Shown here in pieces: positions 34,740 through 42,442 of a stretch of DNA of 64,000 nt. The stretch's first letter is position 1; each line of letters opens with the position of its first letter. The position numbers and the translations under genes were made by a program. The DNA comes from Methyloversatilis universalis EHg5 (GTDB lineage: Bacteria; Pseudomonadota; Gammaproteobacteria; Burkholderiales; Rhodocyclaceae): positions 861,241-925,240 of the forward strand of contig NZ_KB900539.1 of NCBI RefSeq assembly GCF_000378945.1. The letters are read 5' to 3'. The notes beneath the pieces were generated by a model that was not told the DNA's origin, made no database searches, and worked only from the letters and a program-made list of their open reading frames with translations.

Positions 34740-35443
34740 TGGGCGCGCTCGCGGAAGATTCGGTCGAGCTGTCGCGCGGCACGCGCGCGCTGCGCTTCGT
34801 CGCGCTGGCGGTGGGCGTGGCGCTGCTGGTGGCGGCCGGCATGTGGCTGAAGGATCTGTTCTCCAAGCCGTCGGCGCCGACCCGTCAGGTGACGAAGATT
34901 TCCATCATTCCGGACACGCCGCCGCCCCCGCCTCCGCCGCCGAAGGAAGAGAAGCGGCCGGAGCCGAAGGAAACGAAGGAAGTGAAGGTCGAGCAGCCGA
35001 AGCAGGTCGAGGCGCCGCCGCAGCAGGCCGAACAGCTGAAGATGGAAGGCGCTGCCGGCGATGGCCCCAGTCCCTTCGCTGCTGGCAGTGTGGCCAACGA
35101 GTACAAGGGCGGCGACGTCGGTACTACGGTCGGCGGTGCGCCGCAGGTGAAGTCCAACCGCATGCAGTTCGCCTTCTTCACCAGTGCGCTGCAGCGGCAC
35201 ATCCAGGACGAACTGGCCCGCAACAAGGACATCAAGCAGCTCGACTACCGCGTGCCGGTCGCCATCTGGCTGGCGCGCGACGGCAGCGTGCAGCGCGCCG
35301 AGCTGGCCGGTTCCACAGGCGATGACAAGACCGACGCCGCGCTCAGTGCAGCGCTGGCCCAGATGCGACCCTTCCGGGAAGCGCCGCCCGCCGACATGCC
35401 CCAACCGGTGCGCCTGCGCATCAGCAACCGCATGACCGGTTGA
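34739..35443 (+). CDS. tonB: TonB-like energy transducer
   Basis: 234 residues. ATG 34739 overlaps the second exbD stop. One membrane anchor lies at about residues 18-38 ('LRFVALAVGVALLVAAG'). A proline run (TPPPPPPPPKEEKRPEP) and a Lys/Glu/Pro-rich spacer to about residue 100 would span the periplasm, and a TonB C-terminal-like domain lies at about 135-230 ('FTSALQRHIQDELARNKDIK', 'VPVAIWLARDGSVQRAELAG', 'MPQPVRLRISNRMTG'). It would transmit energy from the ExbBD complex to an outer-membrane partner. No TonB-dependent receptor gene is in the cluster; the porin or TpsB downstream are the only outer-membrane proteins nearby, so its client is an open question. Confidence 0.92.
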   Translation: MGALAEDSVELSRGTRALRFVALAVGVALLVAAGMWLKDLFSKPSAPTRQVTKISIIPDTPPPPPPPPKEEKRPEPKETKEVKVEQPKQVEAPPQQAEQLKMEGAAGDGPSPFAAGSVANEYKGGDVGTTVGGAPQVKSNRMQFAFFTSALQRHIQDELARNKDIKQLDYRVPVAIWLARDGSVQRAELAGSTGDDKTDAALSAALAQMRPFREAPPADMPQPVRLRISNRMTG

Positions 35444-35476
35444 GCACACCCACACACGACACTCCGGACCGAAGTG

Positions 35477-37126
35477 ATGAAGAAAGCACTGCTCCCGCTC
35501 GCGCTCGCCTCGCTGTGCGCACTGCCCGCACAGGCGGACGAAGGCGCGTCCATCGACACGTTGCGCCAGACCACGCTGAACCTGATCGACGCCCTGGTCG
35601 ACACCGGCGTGCTCACCCGCGACAAGGCGGACGAACTGATCAGGGCCGCCGAAGCCAAAGCCGCGAAAACCGCGGCCAGGGTGAAGAAGGACAGCACGGT
35701 GCGGGTGCAGTACGTGCCGGAATCGGTGAAGGCCGAAATCCGCGAGCAGCTGAAGCAGGAAGTGCTGGCGCAGGCCCGCACCGAAGGCTGGGCCACGCCG
35801 AACGCGATTCCCGAATGGACCGAGCGGATCAGGATCGAGGGCGATCTGCGGGTGCGCATGCAGGAAGACAGCTTCCCCAAGGGCAACAGCCCGATCGCCA
35901 GCTATGCACCGGGTGCGGCCGGCAATCCGGCGGCGACCAATCCGGACTTTCCGCTCGGCACGCGCTTTCCGGCCGGTGTCGGCCTTGATGACAACGGCTT
36001 CCCGACCGGCAATGCGTCGGACGACGTGAACCGCCTGCGTCTGCGCGCCCGGCTCGGTGTGCTGGCCAAGATCAACGATACGGTCAGCGCCGGCTTCCGC
36101 TTCACCACCGGCAACGTGACCGACCGGGTATCGACCAACCAGACCCTGGGCAGCAATTTCAACAAGTACAGCTTCCTGGTCGACCGCGCTTACATGAAGT
36201 TCGATCCGGTGGAATGGGCGTCCTTCAGCGGCGGCCGCATTCCGAACCCCTGGTTCGCGACCGATCTGGTGTGGGATGAGGACCTGAATTTCGATGGCAT
36301 CGCGGTGAACCTGCGCAACGTCACGATGACCCAGGCGCTGCGCCCCTTCGCCACCGCCGGCTGGTTTCCGCTGCGCGCCGACAGCCCGCCGAACGCCGAC
36401 AAGCAGTGGCTGGCCGGCGCGCAGATCGGCGCCGAGTACGACCTCAACGGCAGCACCCGTCTGCGCGTGGGTCTGGCCAAGTATCACTACAGCCGGCTGG
36501 AGGCGCGTACCGACACCCGCTTCGACCTGACCGGTGCGCTGCCGGGCTATGGCGGGTACGAACATTCGTCCGCGCTGCGCCAGAAGGGCAACACCCTGGT
36601 GCGCACCAACAGCCCGCTGGACGCGAATGGCGCGCCGATCTACGGCCTGGCGTCGAAGTTCGAGCCGTGGGTGATCACCGCCACCGCCGATCTGGCCCAT
36701 TTCGACCCGGTGCATGTGCTGCTGTCCGCCGAATACGTGAAGAACACCGGCTTCGACCGTGCCGACATCCTGCGTCGAACCGGCCTCAACCTGACCGACG
36801 GCAAGGACACCGCTTGGCACGTGCGGCTGGCAGTCGGCATGCCTTCGGTCCGTCTGGCCGAAGACTGGCAGGTGTTCGCGTCCTACAAGTACATCGGTTC
36901 CGATTCGGTGGTCGATGGCTTCACCGATTCCGACTTCGGTCTCGGCGGCACCAACCTGAAGGGCTTCGTCATCGGCGGCAGCTACGGCCTTTACCGCGAT
37001 ACCGCGGTCGGCCTGCGCTGGTACTCGGCCCGCAACATCCACGGCATGACCTACGACCCGACCGTGATCGCCGGTCAGCGCTACGAGGTCGACACCGTCA
37101 TGCTCGACATGAATGTGAGGTTCTGA
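35477..37126 (+). CDS. Putative outer-membrane porin (Porin_5-like) with N-terminal coiled coil
   Basis: 549 residues. ATG 35477 begins a signal peptide (MKKALLPLALASLCALPAQA). Residues about 25-110 are helical and charged ('LIDALVDTGVLTRDKADELI', 'AEAKAAKTAARVKKD'), as in periplasmic stalks that contact peptidoglycan or other envelope parts. From about residue 115 there are alternating beta strands ('IRIEGDLRVRMQED', 'LRLRARLGVLAKIND', 'FRFTTGNVTD') up to the C-terminal 'VDTVMLDMNVRF', with the terminal Phe used by the BAM complex. It resembles the putative-porin family. It probably forms the outer-membrane pore of this cluster. The gap to tonB is 33 nt and to the next gene 2 nt. Confidence 0.88.
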   Translation: MKKALLPLALASLCALPAQADEGASIDTLRQTTLNLIDALVDTGVLTRDKADELIRAAEAKAAKTAARVKKDSTVRVQYVPESVKAEIREQLKQEVLAQARTEGWATPNAIPEWTERIRIEGDLRVRMQEDSFPKGNSPIASYAPGAAGNPAATNPDFPLGTRFPAGVGLDDNGFPTGNASDDVNRLRLRARLGVLAKINDTVSAGFRFTTGNVTDRVSTNQTLGSNFNKYSFLVDRAYMKFDPVEWASFSGGRIPNPWFATDLVWDEDLNFDGIAVNLRNVTMTQALRPFATAGWFPLRADSPPNADKQWLAGAQIGAEYDLNGSTRLRVGLAKYHYSRLEARTDTRFDLTGALPGYGGYEHSSALRQKGNTLVRTNSPLDANGAPIYGLASKFEPWVITATADLAHFDPVHVLLSAEYVKNTGFDRADILRRTGLNLTDGKDTAWHVRLAVGMPSVRLAEDWQVFASYKYIGSDSVVDGFTDSDFGLGGTNLKGFVIGGSYGLYRDTAVGLRWYSARNIHGMTYDPTVIAGQRYEVDTVMLDMNVRF

Positions 37127-37128
37127 GC

Positions 37129-37788
37129 ATGAAGCACCTCGTACTGATGCTGTCGCTGCTGCTGACCGCGGGCGCGGTGGCCGCGCAGGAGAAGCCGTCG
37201 CGCGAGCAGGAACAGCTGCGCCGGCTGCGCGCCCAGGCGCAACAGCTGCAGCAGTCGCTGGCGGCCGAGCAACAGGCGCGCCAGGGCGCCGAGACCGAAC
37301 TGAAGGTTCTGAAAGGTGCACAGGTTGATGAGCTCGAAAAGCTCGGTGCCGAAGCACGGGCCGCGCGCGGCAGCGCACAGGCGTCGCGCCGGCAGATCGA
37401 ACAGCTGGAAAAGGATCTGGCGGCCGAGCGGCAGGCACGTGAGCAGTCGGCGCTCCAGGCCGAACAGCTGAGCCAGCGTCTGACCGAGCGCGAACGCGAG
37501 CTGAACGAGGCGCGCAACACGCTGGCCGGCACCGGCCGCGATCTCGAACAGTCGCGGGTGAAGGCAGAGCAGTCAGCCACCCGTCTCGCCCAGTGCGAGA
37601 AGGACAACCGCGCGCTCTACGGCACCGGCATCGAGGTGCTCGAGCACTACCGCAATCGCACGCTGGGCGAACGCATCGGACAGTCCGAGCCGTTCGCGCA
37701 GACCGCGCGGGTGAAGCTCGAAAACCTGATCGAAACCTGGCGTGACCGTCTGGACGAAGCGCGTCTGGTCACTGCGCCGTCACGCTGA
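37129..37788 (+). CDS. Periplasmic coiled-coil protein
   Basis: 219 residues. ATG 37129 is 2 nt after the porin stop. A signal peptide covers residues 1-20 (MKHLVLMLSLLLTAGAVAAQ). Residues about 22-160 are an almost unbroken heptad coiled coil rich in Gln, Glu, Ala and Arg ('QLQQSLAAEQQARQGAETEL'). The C-terminal 55 residues ('YGTGIEVLEHYRNRTLGERI', 'VKLENLIETWRDRLDEARL') are a conserved-looking helical cap. I do not recognise a named family. Its tight coupling to the porin suggests a periplasmic scaffold or spacer for that porin or for the Ton complex. Confidence 0.8.
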   Translation: MKHLVLMLSLLLTAGAVAAQEKPSREQEQLRRLRAQAQQLQQSLAAEQQARQGAETELKVLKGAQVDELEKLGAEARAARGSAQASRRQIEQLEKDLAAERQAREQSALQAEQLSQRLTERERELNEARNTLAGTGRDLEQSRVKAEQSATRLAQCEKDNRALYGTGIEVLEHYRNRTLGERIGQSEPFAQTARVKLENLIETWRDRLDEARLVTAPSR

Positions 37789-38128
37789 TGACCGACGCGG
37801 ATGTCCGGGGTGTTGTCGCGCGGCTCATTCCGGAAACGCCTGTTCTGCGCAGATCTCCGCTCCGCGGCTCATTTCAGGATGAGCCGTTCGGCTCATCTCA
37901 AGGGTCCGGCAGTGAAACAGGGTTGTCATCGTCCGTCGATAACTTGCCGGAGGAATATCGGACGGAATTTCTTACAGCGCATGGTCCGTTCGGCTCATTC
38001 AACGCGTCTGCCGTGCAGCGGTTGATGTAACGCGCGGCCGTCACGCTTCGATTCGCTTCCTCGTGGAGCAGGGAGGTTCGGAGTGCATCCCGGAATCCAC
38101 CCACGACTTAACTTTCTGGAGATATTCA
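37789..38128. other. 340-nt intergenic leader with overlapping alternative hairpins
   Basis: No credible gene. CGGCTCAT occurs at 37821-37828, 37865-37872, 37889-37896 and 37991-37998, and its complement ATGAGCCG once at 37879-37886. The single complement can pair either with the copy 6 nt upstream or with the copy 2 nt downstream, giving mutually exclusive stems. CCGTTCGGCTCAT is also directly repeated (37884-37896 and 37986-37998). The 3' end holds the GGAG ribosome site for the PEP-CTERM gene. It most likely contains the promoter and RNA-level control of that gene. No clear sigma-54 or sigma-70 site was found. Confidence 0.6.
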
Positions 38129-38977
38129 ATGTTCAAGACCAAACTGATTGCTGCGGCAATTGCGCTGGGCGTTTCGGGCTTTGCCAATGCATCTATCACT
38201 GCAACCGACACCGGCAATGCAGAATTCGTGTTCTCGGCCTACGACAGCGCGGCAGGCAAGGGTTACACCTACGACCTGTCCGACCTTGGCTGGGATGACA
38301 TCTTCGGCGACAACGTTCGCACGAACAGCATCATCGGTTCGCTGAACACGACGGCCGCTATCGGTACCACGCTGGTTGCCAAGCCGGCGAACGGCATCCT
38401 GTTTGACATAGCTCTGCCGTCGTTCTCGACCTTCCTCGAAGGCGCCAATGCGAGCAATCTTAAGTGGAACCTGGTTTCTGCTGAGAACGCAGGCATCCGC
38501 CGGATCATTCAGACCGTTTCGACCGACCCGTCGGCCCCGCTGACCAACGCCGCGGTCATTACCTCGGTTGCCAACTTCAATAACTACATTGGCGGTGTTA
38601 ACGGCAAAGGTACGAACGTCGGTGGTCAAGTCCTGAGCGATGGCTACGCGCTGACCACCTCGGCTGACGGTGTGTCCTACGCGGGTGGCATCGGCTCCAA
38701 TTTCGGCGGCCCGGGCTACTCCTCGACTGGTGGCGTGAATGATGTTCTGTCGCTGTGGGTTTTCGGTTCGACCGCCACCACCTCAAACCAGAATGCCGGT
38801 CGCGTTGCTCAGCTGCTTACCGCAGATGGTCAGGAAGTGATCGCCCGTGTCTACAGCGGTGCCGACGGCTATCACCTGCAGGTTGCCCTTGCTCCGGTTC
38901 CGGAACCGGAGACCTACGCGATGCTGCTGGCCGGTCTGGGCCTGCTGGGTTTCGCTGCTCGTCGCAAGAACGTCTGA
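38129..38977 (+). CDS. PEP-CTERM sorting domain-containing exported protein
   Basis: 282 residues. ATG 38129 follows CTGGAG at good spacing. A signal peptide covers about residues 1-21 (MFKTKLIAAAIALGVSGFANA). The last 26 residues are a textbook PEP-CTERM tripartite signal: 'VPEPETYAM', a Leu/Gly-rich helix 'LLAGLGLLGFAA' and the basic tail 'RRKNV'. An exosortase cleaves such signals at the inner membrane, and the substrates usually end up in extracellular matrix or on the surface. The mature part is Asn, Thr, Ser and Gly rich with no cysteine and no recognised enzyme motif. No exosortase gene is in the window, so it must be encoded elsewhere. Codon use is less GC-biased than that of neighbours, which may reflect high expression or transfer. 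Confidence 0.95.
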   Translation: MFKTKLIAAAIALGVSGFANASITATDTGNAEFVFSAYDSAAGKGYTYDLSDLGWDDIFGDNVRTNSIIGSLNTTAAIGTTLVAKPANGILFDIALPSFSTFLEGANASNLKWNLVSAENAGIRRIIQTVSTDPSAPLTNAAVITSVANFNNYIGGVNGKGTNVGGQVLSDGYALTTSADGVSYAGGIGSNFGGPGYSSTGGVNDVLSLWVFGSTATTSNQNAGRVAQLLTADGQEVIARVYSGADGYHLQVALAPVPEPETYAMLLAGLGLLGFAARRKNV

Positions 38978-38990
38978 TCGTCTTTTTACC

Positions 38991-39015
38991 GGCGGCCGCA
39001 CCGGGTGCGACCGCC
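38991..39015 (+). other. Intercistronic hairpin between the PEP-CTERM and PstS-like genes
   Basis: GGCGGCCGCAC-CGG-GTGCGACCGCC, an 11-bp stem with one mismatch and a 3-nt loop, 26 nt before ATG 39041. There is no U-tract after it (the T-run lies before it), so it is not a terminator. It may stabilise the upstream mRNA. Confidence 0.5.
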
Positions 39016-39040
39016 CACGCCTGAATTCCTGGAGATACTC

Positions 39041-40597
39041 ATGCAACTGAAGAAGATCGCTTTCGCCGTCGCCGCCATGGCTGCCGGCTTCGCCGCTCAG
39101 GCCGCTGGCACCGTCAGCATCGGTGGTGTGGCGCACAACGTCGTGTATCTGTCCGGCGCCTCGGCTCCCGACAACTTCCTGGCCGACATCGCCGAAGGCA
39201 TGATGACCGGCGTCACCCACTACAGCGCCAGCAACTACAAGGCCTTTGCCGGTTCGGCCAACGGCATTCCGGGCGTGACCAACGGCACCAAGGTGCTGTT
39301 CATCAAGCGTTCGGCCGGCGGTTCGGCTTTCGGCGTCGGCCCGGTGGCCCGTGCCCAGCGCGTCAAGACCATCGACGTGACCAACTGCACCAGCGGCGCC
39401 GGCACCAAGGCCAGCCCCTTCGTGTGCGCGATCACTGGCGCAGACCCGGGCGAAGCCAACCACGCACTGGCCACCAACGCCGGTCTGGTGCCTGACTTTG
39501 GCATTTCCGACGTTGAGCCGGCCATGTTCCAGGAGCCGTACAACACCGAGAACGACACGGCTGCCCTCTCTGCCGACGAAGTGGCCCGCCTCTCGGTCCA
39601 GCCGGTCAACCAGCTGATGATGGGTCTGGCCGCCACCAACACGCTGCCGGCGTCGACTCACCTGTCGCGTGCCGTGTATGGCGCCATGCTGAATGGCCAG
39701 GTGCAGACCTGGGACCAGGTTGATCCGTCGCTGGACGGCGATGTGGCCGTGTGCCGTCGTTCGGAAGGTTCGGGCACCCAGACCTCGTACAACTGGTTCT
39801 TCGGCAACTTCCCGTGTTCGGCCAACGAATTTGGTTCAGTGGCTCCGGCTCGCATGAGCGACAGCGCTGGCTACAAGGTGGCGGGTTCGGGTACCACCGC
39901 CGATCCGTACATCATCGACGCGAGCGCCGGCTACACCGTGATCGAGAACGCCTCGTCCGGCAACGTCCGCAGCTGCCTGCAGGCCGCCAACGACGGCACT
40001 AACTACACCTTCACCACCTGGGATTCGGAAGAGCAGAAGAACAACACCTTCCGCGTGAACTTCGCCGAATCCGGTCCGAAGAAGGCGATCGGTGTCGTGT
40101 CGCTGGACTCCTACACCAATGCCGCTGGTGCCAAGTTCAGCTTCCGTCACATCGACGGCGCAGGCACCTACGACTACAACTCGACCACCAAGACTTTCTC
40201 GTCGTCCGCCGGTGCCACCGGTGTTGCGCCGTCCAAGGCCAACCTGCTGGCCGGCAAGTACGACTTCGTGGTCGAAGTGTCGGCTCAGTCGCGCAATGTT
40301 GCGGTGACCAACGAACAGGGCATCACCATTGCTCCGATCGCCGGCTTGACCAAGGCGGTGGCTGACGAGTTCGTGAAGCGCGCTGGTTCGCCGAAGTTCA
40401 CTGGCAACTTCGAGAACACCGGTACCCAGGTGTCGACCCCGGACGCCTTCGCGTCGCTGCCGCAGTACTACGCTGGCCTGACCAATGCCGCCGGTTCGGC
40501 GGTCAATGGCTCGGGCGTGCGCTTCGCTGATCTGTTTGTCGCGAAGTACACCCGCAACGCCAACACCTGCGCGCCGCTGCAATTCACCGGCAACTAA
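39041..40597 (+). CDS. Periplasmic PstS-like substrate-binding protein
   Basis: 518 residues. ATG 39041 follows CCTGGAG, the same leader pattern as the PEP-CTERM gene. A signal peptide covers about residues 1-22 (MQLKKIAFAVAAMAAGFAAQA). Motifs resemble phosphate-binding PstS proteins: 'VYLSGASAPDNFLADIAEG' near the start (the GAGASFP-like first loop), 'AVYGAMLNGQVQTWDQVDP' (the 'GxIxxWxD' element) and 'CRRSEGSGTQTSYNWFF' (the 'RSDGSGT' phosphate loop). At 518 residues it is much longer than PstS (about 320), with extra Ser/Thr/Gly-rich segments in the second half. The ligand may be phosphate, a phosphorylated compound or another anion. No ABC permease is nearby, so it does not belong to a normal Pst transporter. 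Confidence 0.75.
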   Translation: MQLKKIAFAVAAMAAGFAAQAAGTVSIGGVAHNVVYLSGASAPDNFLADIAEGMMTGVTHYSASNYKAFAGSANGIPGVTNGTKVLFIKRSAGGSAFGVGPVARAQRVKTIDVTNCTSGAGTKASPFVCAITGADPGEANHALATNAGLVPDFGISDVEPAMFQEPYNTENDTAALSADEVARLSVQPVNQLMMGLAATNTLPASTHLSRAVYGAMLNGQVQTWDQVDPSLDGDVAVCRRSEGSGTQTSYNWFFGNFPCSANEFGSVAPARMSDSAGYKVAGSGTTADPYIIDASAGYTVIENASSGNVRSCLQAANDGTNYTFTTWDSEEQKNNTFRVNFAESGPKKAIGVVSLDSYTNAAGAKFSFRHIDGAGTYDYNSTTKTFSSSAGATGVAPSKANLLAGKYDFVVEVSAQSRNVAVTNEQGITIAPIAGLTKAVADEFVKRAGSPKFTGNFENTGTQVSTPDAFASLPQYYAGLTNAAGSAVNGSGVRFADLFVAKYTRNANTCAPLQFTGN

Positions 40598-40603
40598 GCA
40601 GGG

Positions 40604-40641
40604 CGACGGTGCGACGGCGCTCTTCGGCCGTCGCACCGTCG
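40604..40641 (+). terminator. Perfect 15-bp hairpin after the PstS-like gene
   Basis: CGACGGTGCGACGGC (40604-40618) pairs perfectly with 40627-40641 around an 8-nt loop, 7 nt after the stop. No strong U-tract follows directly (GTTGATTTC), so it may terminate only partly or protect the transcript end. A second hairpin with a better U-tract follows at 40652. Confidence 0.6.
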
Positions 40642-40651
40642 GTTGATTTCG

Positions 40652-40680
40652 CGGCCCGCCTCCCGGCGGGCCGTTCGTTT
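40652..40680 (+). terminator. Second hairpin with U-rich tail before tpsB
   Basis: CGGCCCGCC-TCCC-GGCGGGCCG (40652-40673) is followed by TTCGTTT. Together with the 15-bp stem just upstream, it probably ends the transcript of the PEP-CTERM/PstS-like genes and separates it from the two-partner secretion genes. Confidence 0.65.
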
Positions 40681-40716
40681 GTCAGGCTTCCGGCCGTCAT
40701 ATTCTTCAGGGCACGC

Positions 40717-42324
40717 ATGTCCGGTCCGATTTCCCGCTGCATCCGCCTGTGCGCGACGCTGTTCGCACTGTGCATACACTCCGCGTCGGCGCAGGACGCC
40801 GGCCGTTTCGACATTCTCGAATTCGTGGTCGAGGGCAATACCGTGCTCCCGCCCGAGGCGGTCGAGCGTGCGGTGTATCCGCATCTGGGCCCGCGCCGCA
40901 ACGCGGCCGACGTGAATGCCGCGGCCGCCGCGCTGGAGAAGGCCTACCAGGATGCCGGCTACATGACGGTGGCGGTCGGCATTCCGGAGCAGGCGACCGA
41001 TTCCGGCGTGATCACGCTGGAGGTGACCGAAGGGCGCATCGAGCGTCTGCGCGTGACCGGCGCCGAATACACGCTGCCGAGCGCGGTGCGCGACGCCGCG
41101 CCTTCGCTGGCCGAAGGCGGCGTGCCCCACTTTCCGGACGTGCAGGAAGATCTTGGCCGGCTCGGGCGCAACGCCGACCTGCGCGTGACGCCGCTGCTGC
41201 AGCCGGGCCGGGTACCGGGTTCGGTCAACGTCGAACTGCGGATGGAAGACAGTTCGCCGCTGCACGGTTCGATCGAACTGAACAACAAGCGCAGCGCCGA
41301 CACCGAAACCGGTCGCCTGGAAGCGACGCTGCGCTATGACAATCTGTGGCAGCGCCGCCATTCCATCGGCCTGACCTATTTCTCGTCGCCGCGCAACCGC
41401 GACGAGGTCGAGGTGTTCGGCCTCAACTACGCGGCGCCGCTGGGCGACGGCATCCTGGCCGCCTTTTTCGCGCGCTCCAACAGCAATGTGCCGACCCAGT
41501 TCGATACCGCCTCGCTGGGTCGCGGCGACACCATGGGCGCGCGCTACGTGCGTCCGCTGCCGGACCGCGGTCGCGGCTTCTTCCATTCCATCAGCCTGGG
41601 TCTGGATTACAAGGATAACGATCAGGACACCCGCGGCATCGGCGGCACCTCTTTCGTCATCAGCCAGCCGGTGCGCTACTGGGTCATGTCGGCCCAGTAC
41701 GGCATCACGCTGCCCTTCGAATCCGGCGCGCGCCTGCGGCTGGGCACCACCCTGTCCGCCGGTTCGACCGGCCTGAACGAGCGCTACATCGACTGCAACG
41801 GTGTGCGCGCCGAACAGTTCGCCTGCCGCCGCGCGGGCGCCACGCCGTCTTTCTTCGTCAGCCGCTTTGAGCTGGAAGGCAGCTATCCGTTCGCCGGCGG
41901 CTGGCTGGTGTTGGCCCGCGCCGACGCGCAGCGCACCAGCGATCCGCTGATCAACAGCGAACAGTTCTCGGCCGGCGGCGTCGATTCGGTCCGCGGCTAT
42001 CTGGAGTCGGAACGCATGGGCGACGAGGGTGAGCGGCTGCGCCTCGAACTGGCCACGCCGACGCGCCCCTTCTTCGATGCGGCGTTCGCGCTGAACGCGC
42101 TGATGTTCTACGACTGGGCCGGTGTGCGCATACGCGAGGCCTTTGCCGGTCAGGATCCGCGCTCGGCGCTGGAAAGCGCCGGTCTCGGTCTGCGCCTGCT
42201 TACGCCGCGCGGCTTCAAGCTGCACGCCGACTGGGCCTACGCGCTGCGCGACGGCGCGGTGGGCAACGGCCGCACCCGCGAAGGCGACCACCGCCTGCTG
42301 CTGAAGCTGGCCTACGAATTCTGA
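40717..42324 (+). CDS. Two-partner secretion transporter TpsB (ShlB/FhaC/HecB family)
   Basis: 535 residues. ATG 40717 has AGGG upstream and starts a signal peptide ending about residue 26 (ASAQD). POTRA-type domains occupy about residues 28-190 ('FDILEFVVEGNTVLPPEAVE', 'ALEKAYQDAGYMTVAVGIPEQ' as conserved pieces). The 16-strand ShlB-type barrel follows with 'SVNVELRMEDSSPLHGSIEL' and 'RYDNLWQRRHSIGLTY'. The conserved loop-6-like 'FSAGGVDSVRGYLESE' carries the VRGY motif that enters the barrel. The protein ends 'LLLKLAYEF' with C-terminal Phe. It exports the TpsA encoded 118 nt downstream. The mature protein has only two cysteines, in a predicted surface loop ('YIDCNGVRAEQFACRR'). Confidence 0.95.
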   Translation: MSGPISRCIRLCATLFALCIHSASAQDAGRFDILEFVVEGNTVLPPEAVERAVYPHLGPRRNAADVNAAAAALEKAYQDAGYMTVAVGIPEQATDSGVITLEVTEGRIERLRVTGAEYTLPSAVRDAAPSLAEGGVPHFPDVQEDLGRLGRNADLRVTPLLQPGRVPGSVNVELRMEDSSPLHGSIELNNKRSADTETGRLEATLRYDNLWQRRHSIGLTYFSSPRNRDEVEVFGLNYAAPLGDGILAAFFARSNSNVPTQFDTASLGRGDTMGARYVRPLPDRGRGFFHSISLGLDYKDNDQDTRGIGGTSFVISQPVRYWVMSAQYGITLPFESGARLRLGTTLSAGSTGLNERYIDCNGVRAEQFACRRAGATPSFFVSRFELEGSYPFAGGWLVLARADAQRTSDPLINSEQFSAGGVDSVRGYLESERMGDEGERLRLELATPTRPFFDAAFALNALMFYDWAGVRIREAFAGQDPRSALESAGLGLRLLTPRGFKLHADWAYALRDGAVGNGRTREGDHRLLLKLAYEF

Positions 42325-42345
42325 GCGCTGCGCGACGCCGTTCAC

Positions 42346-42370
42346 GGCAGGCGGCCCAGTGGCGCCTGCC
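42346..42370 (+). other. Hairpin between tpsB and tpsA
   Basis: GGCAGGCG-9 nt-CGCCTGCC, an 8-bp perfect stem 21 nt after the TpsB stop, without a U-tract. It may be a processing or stability element separating expression of transporter and giant substrate. Confidence 0.4.
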
Positions 42371-42442
42371 CGTCACCGCAGCGTCATGCATGACGCCGAA
42401 ACTGGATGCAAGGGCCCGTTCCGAGGGCCGCAGGAGTCCGCA

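Noticed and set aside
37788-38030. 80-codon frame starting at the coiled-coil gene stop
   Set aside because: It runs through the repeated CGGCTCAT hairpins, has no ribosome site and looks like non-coding leader.
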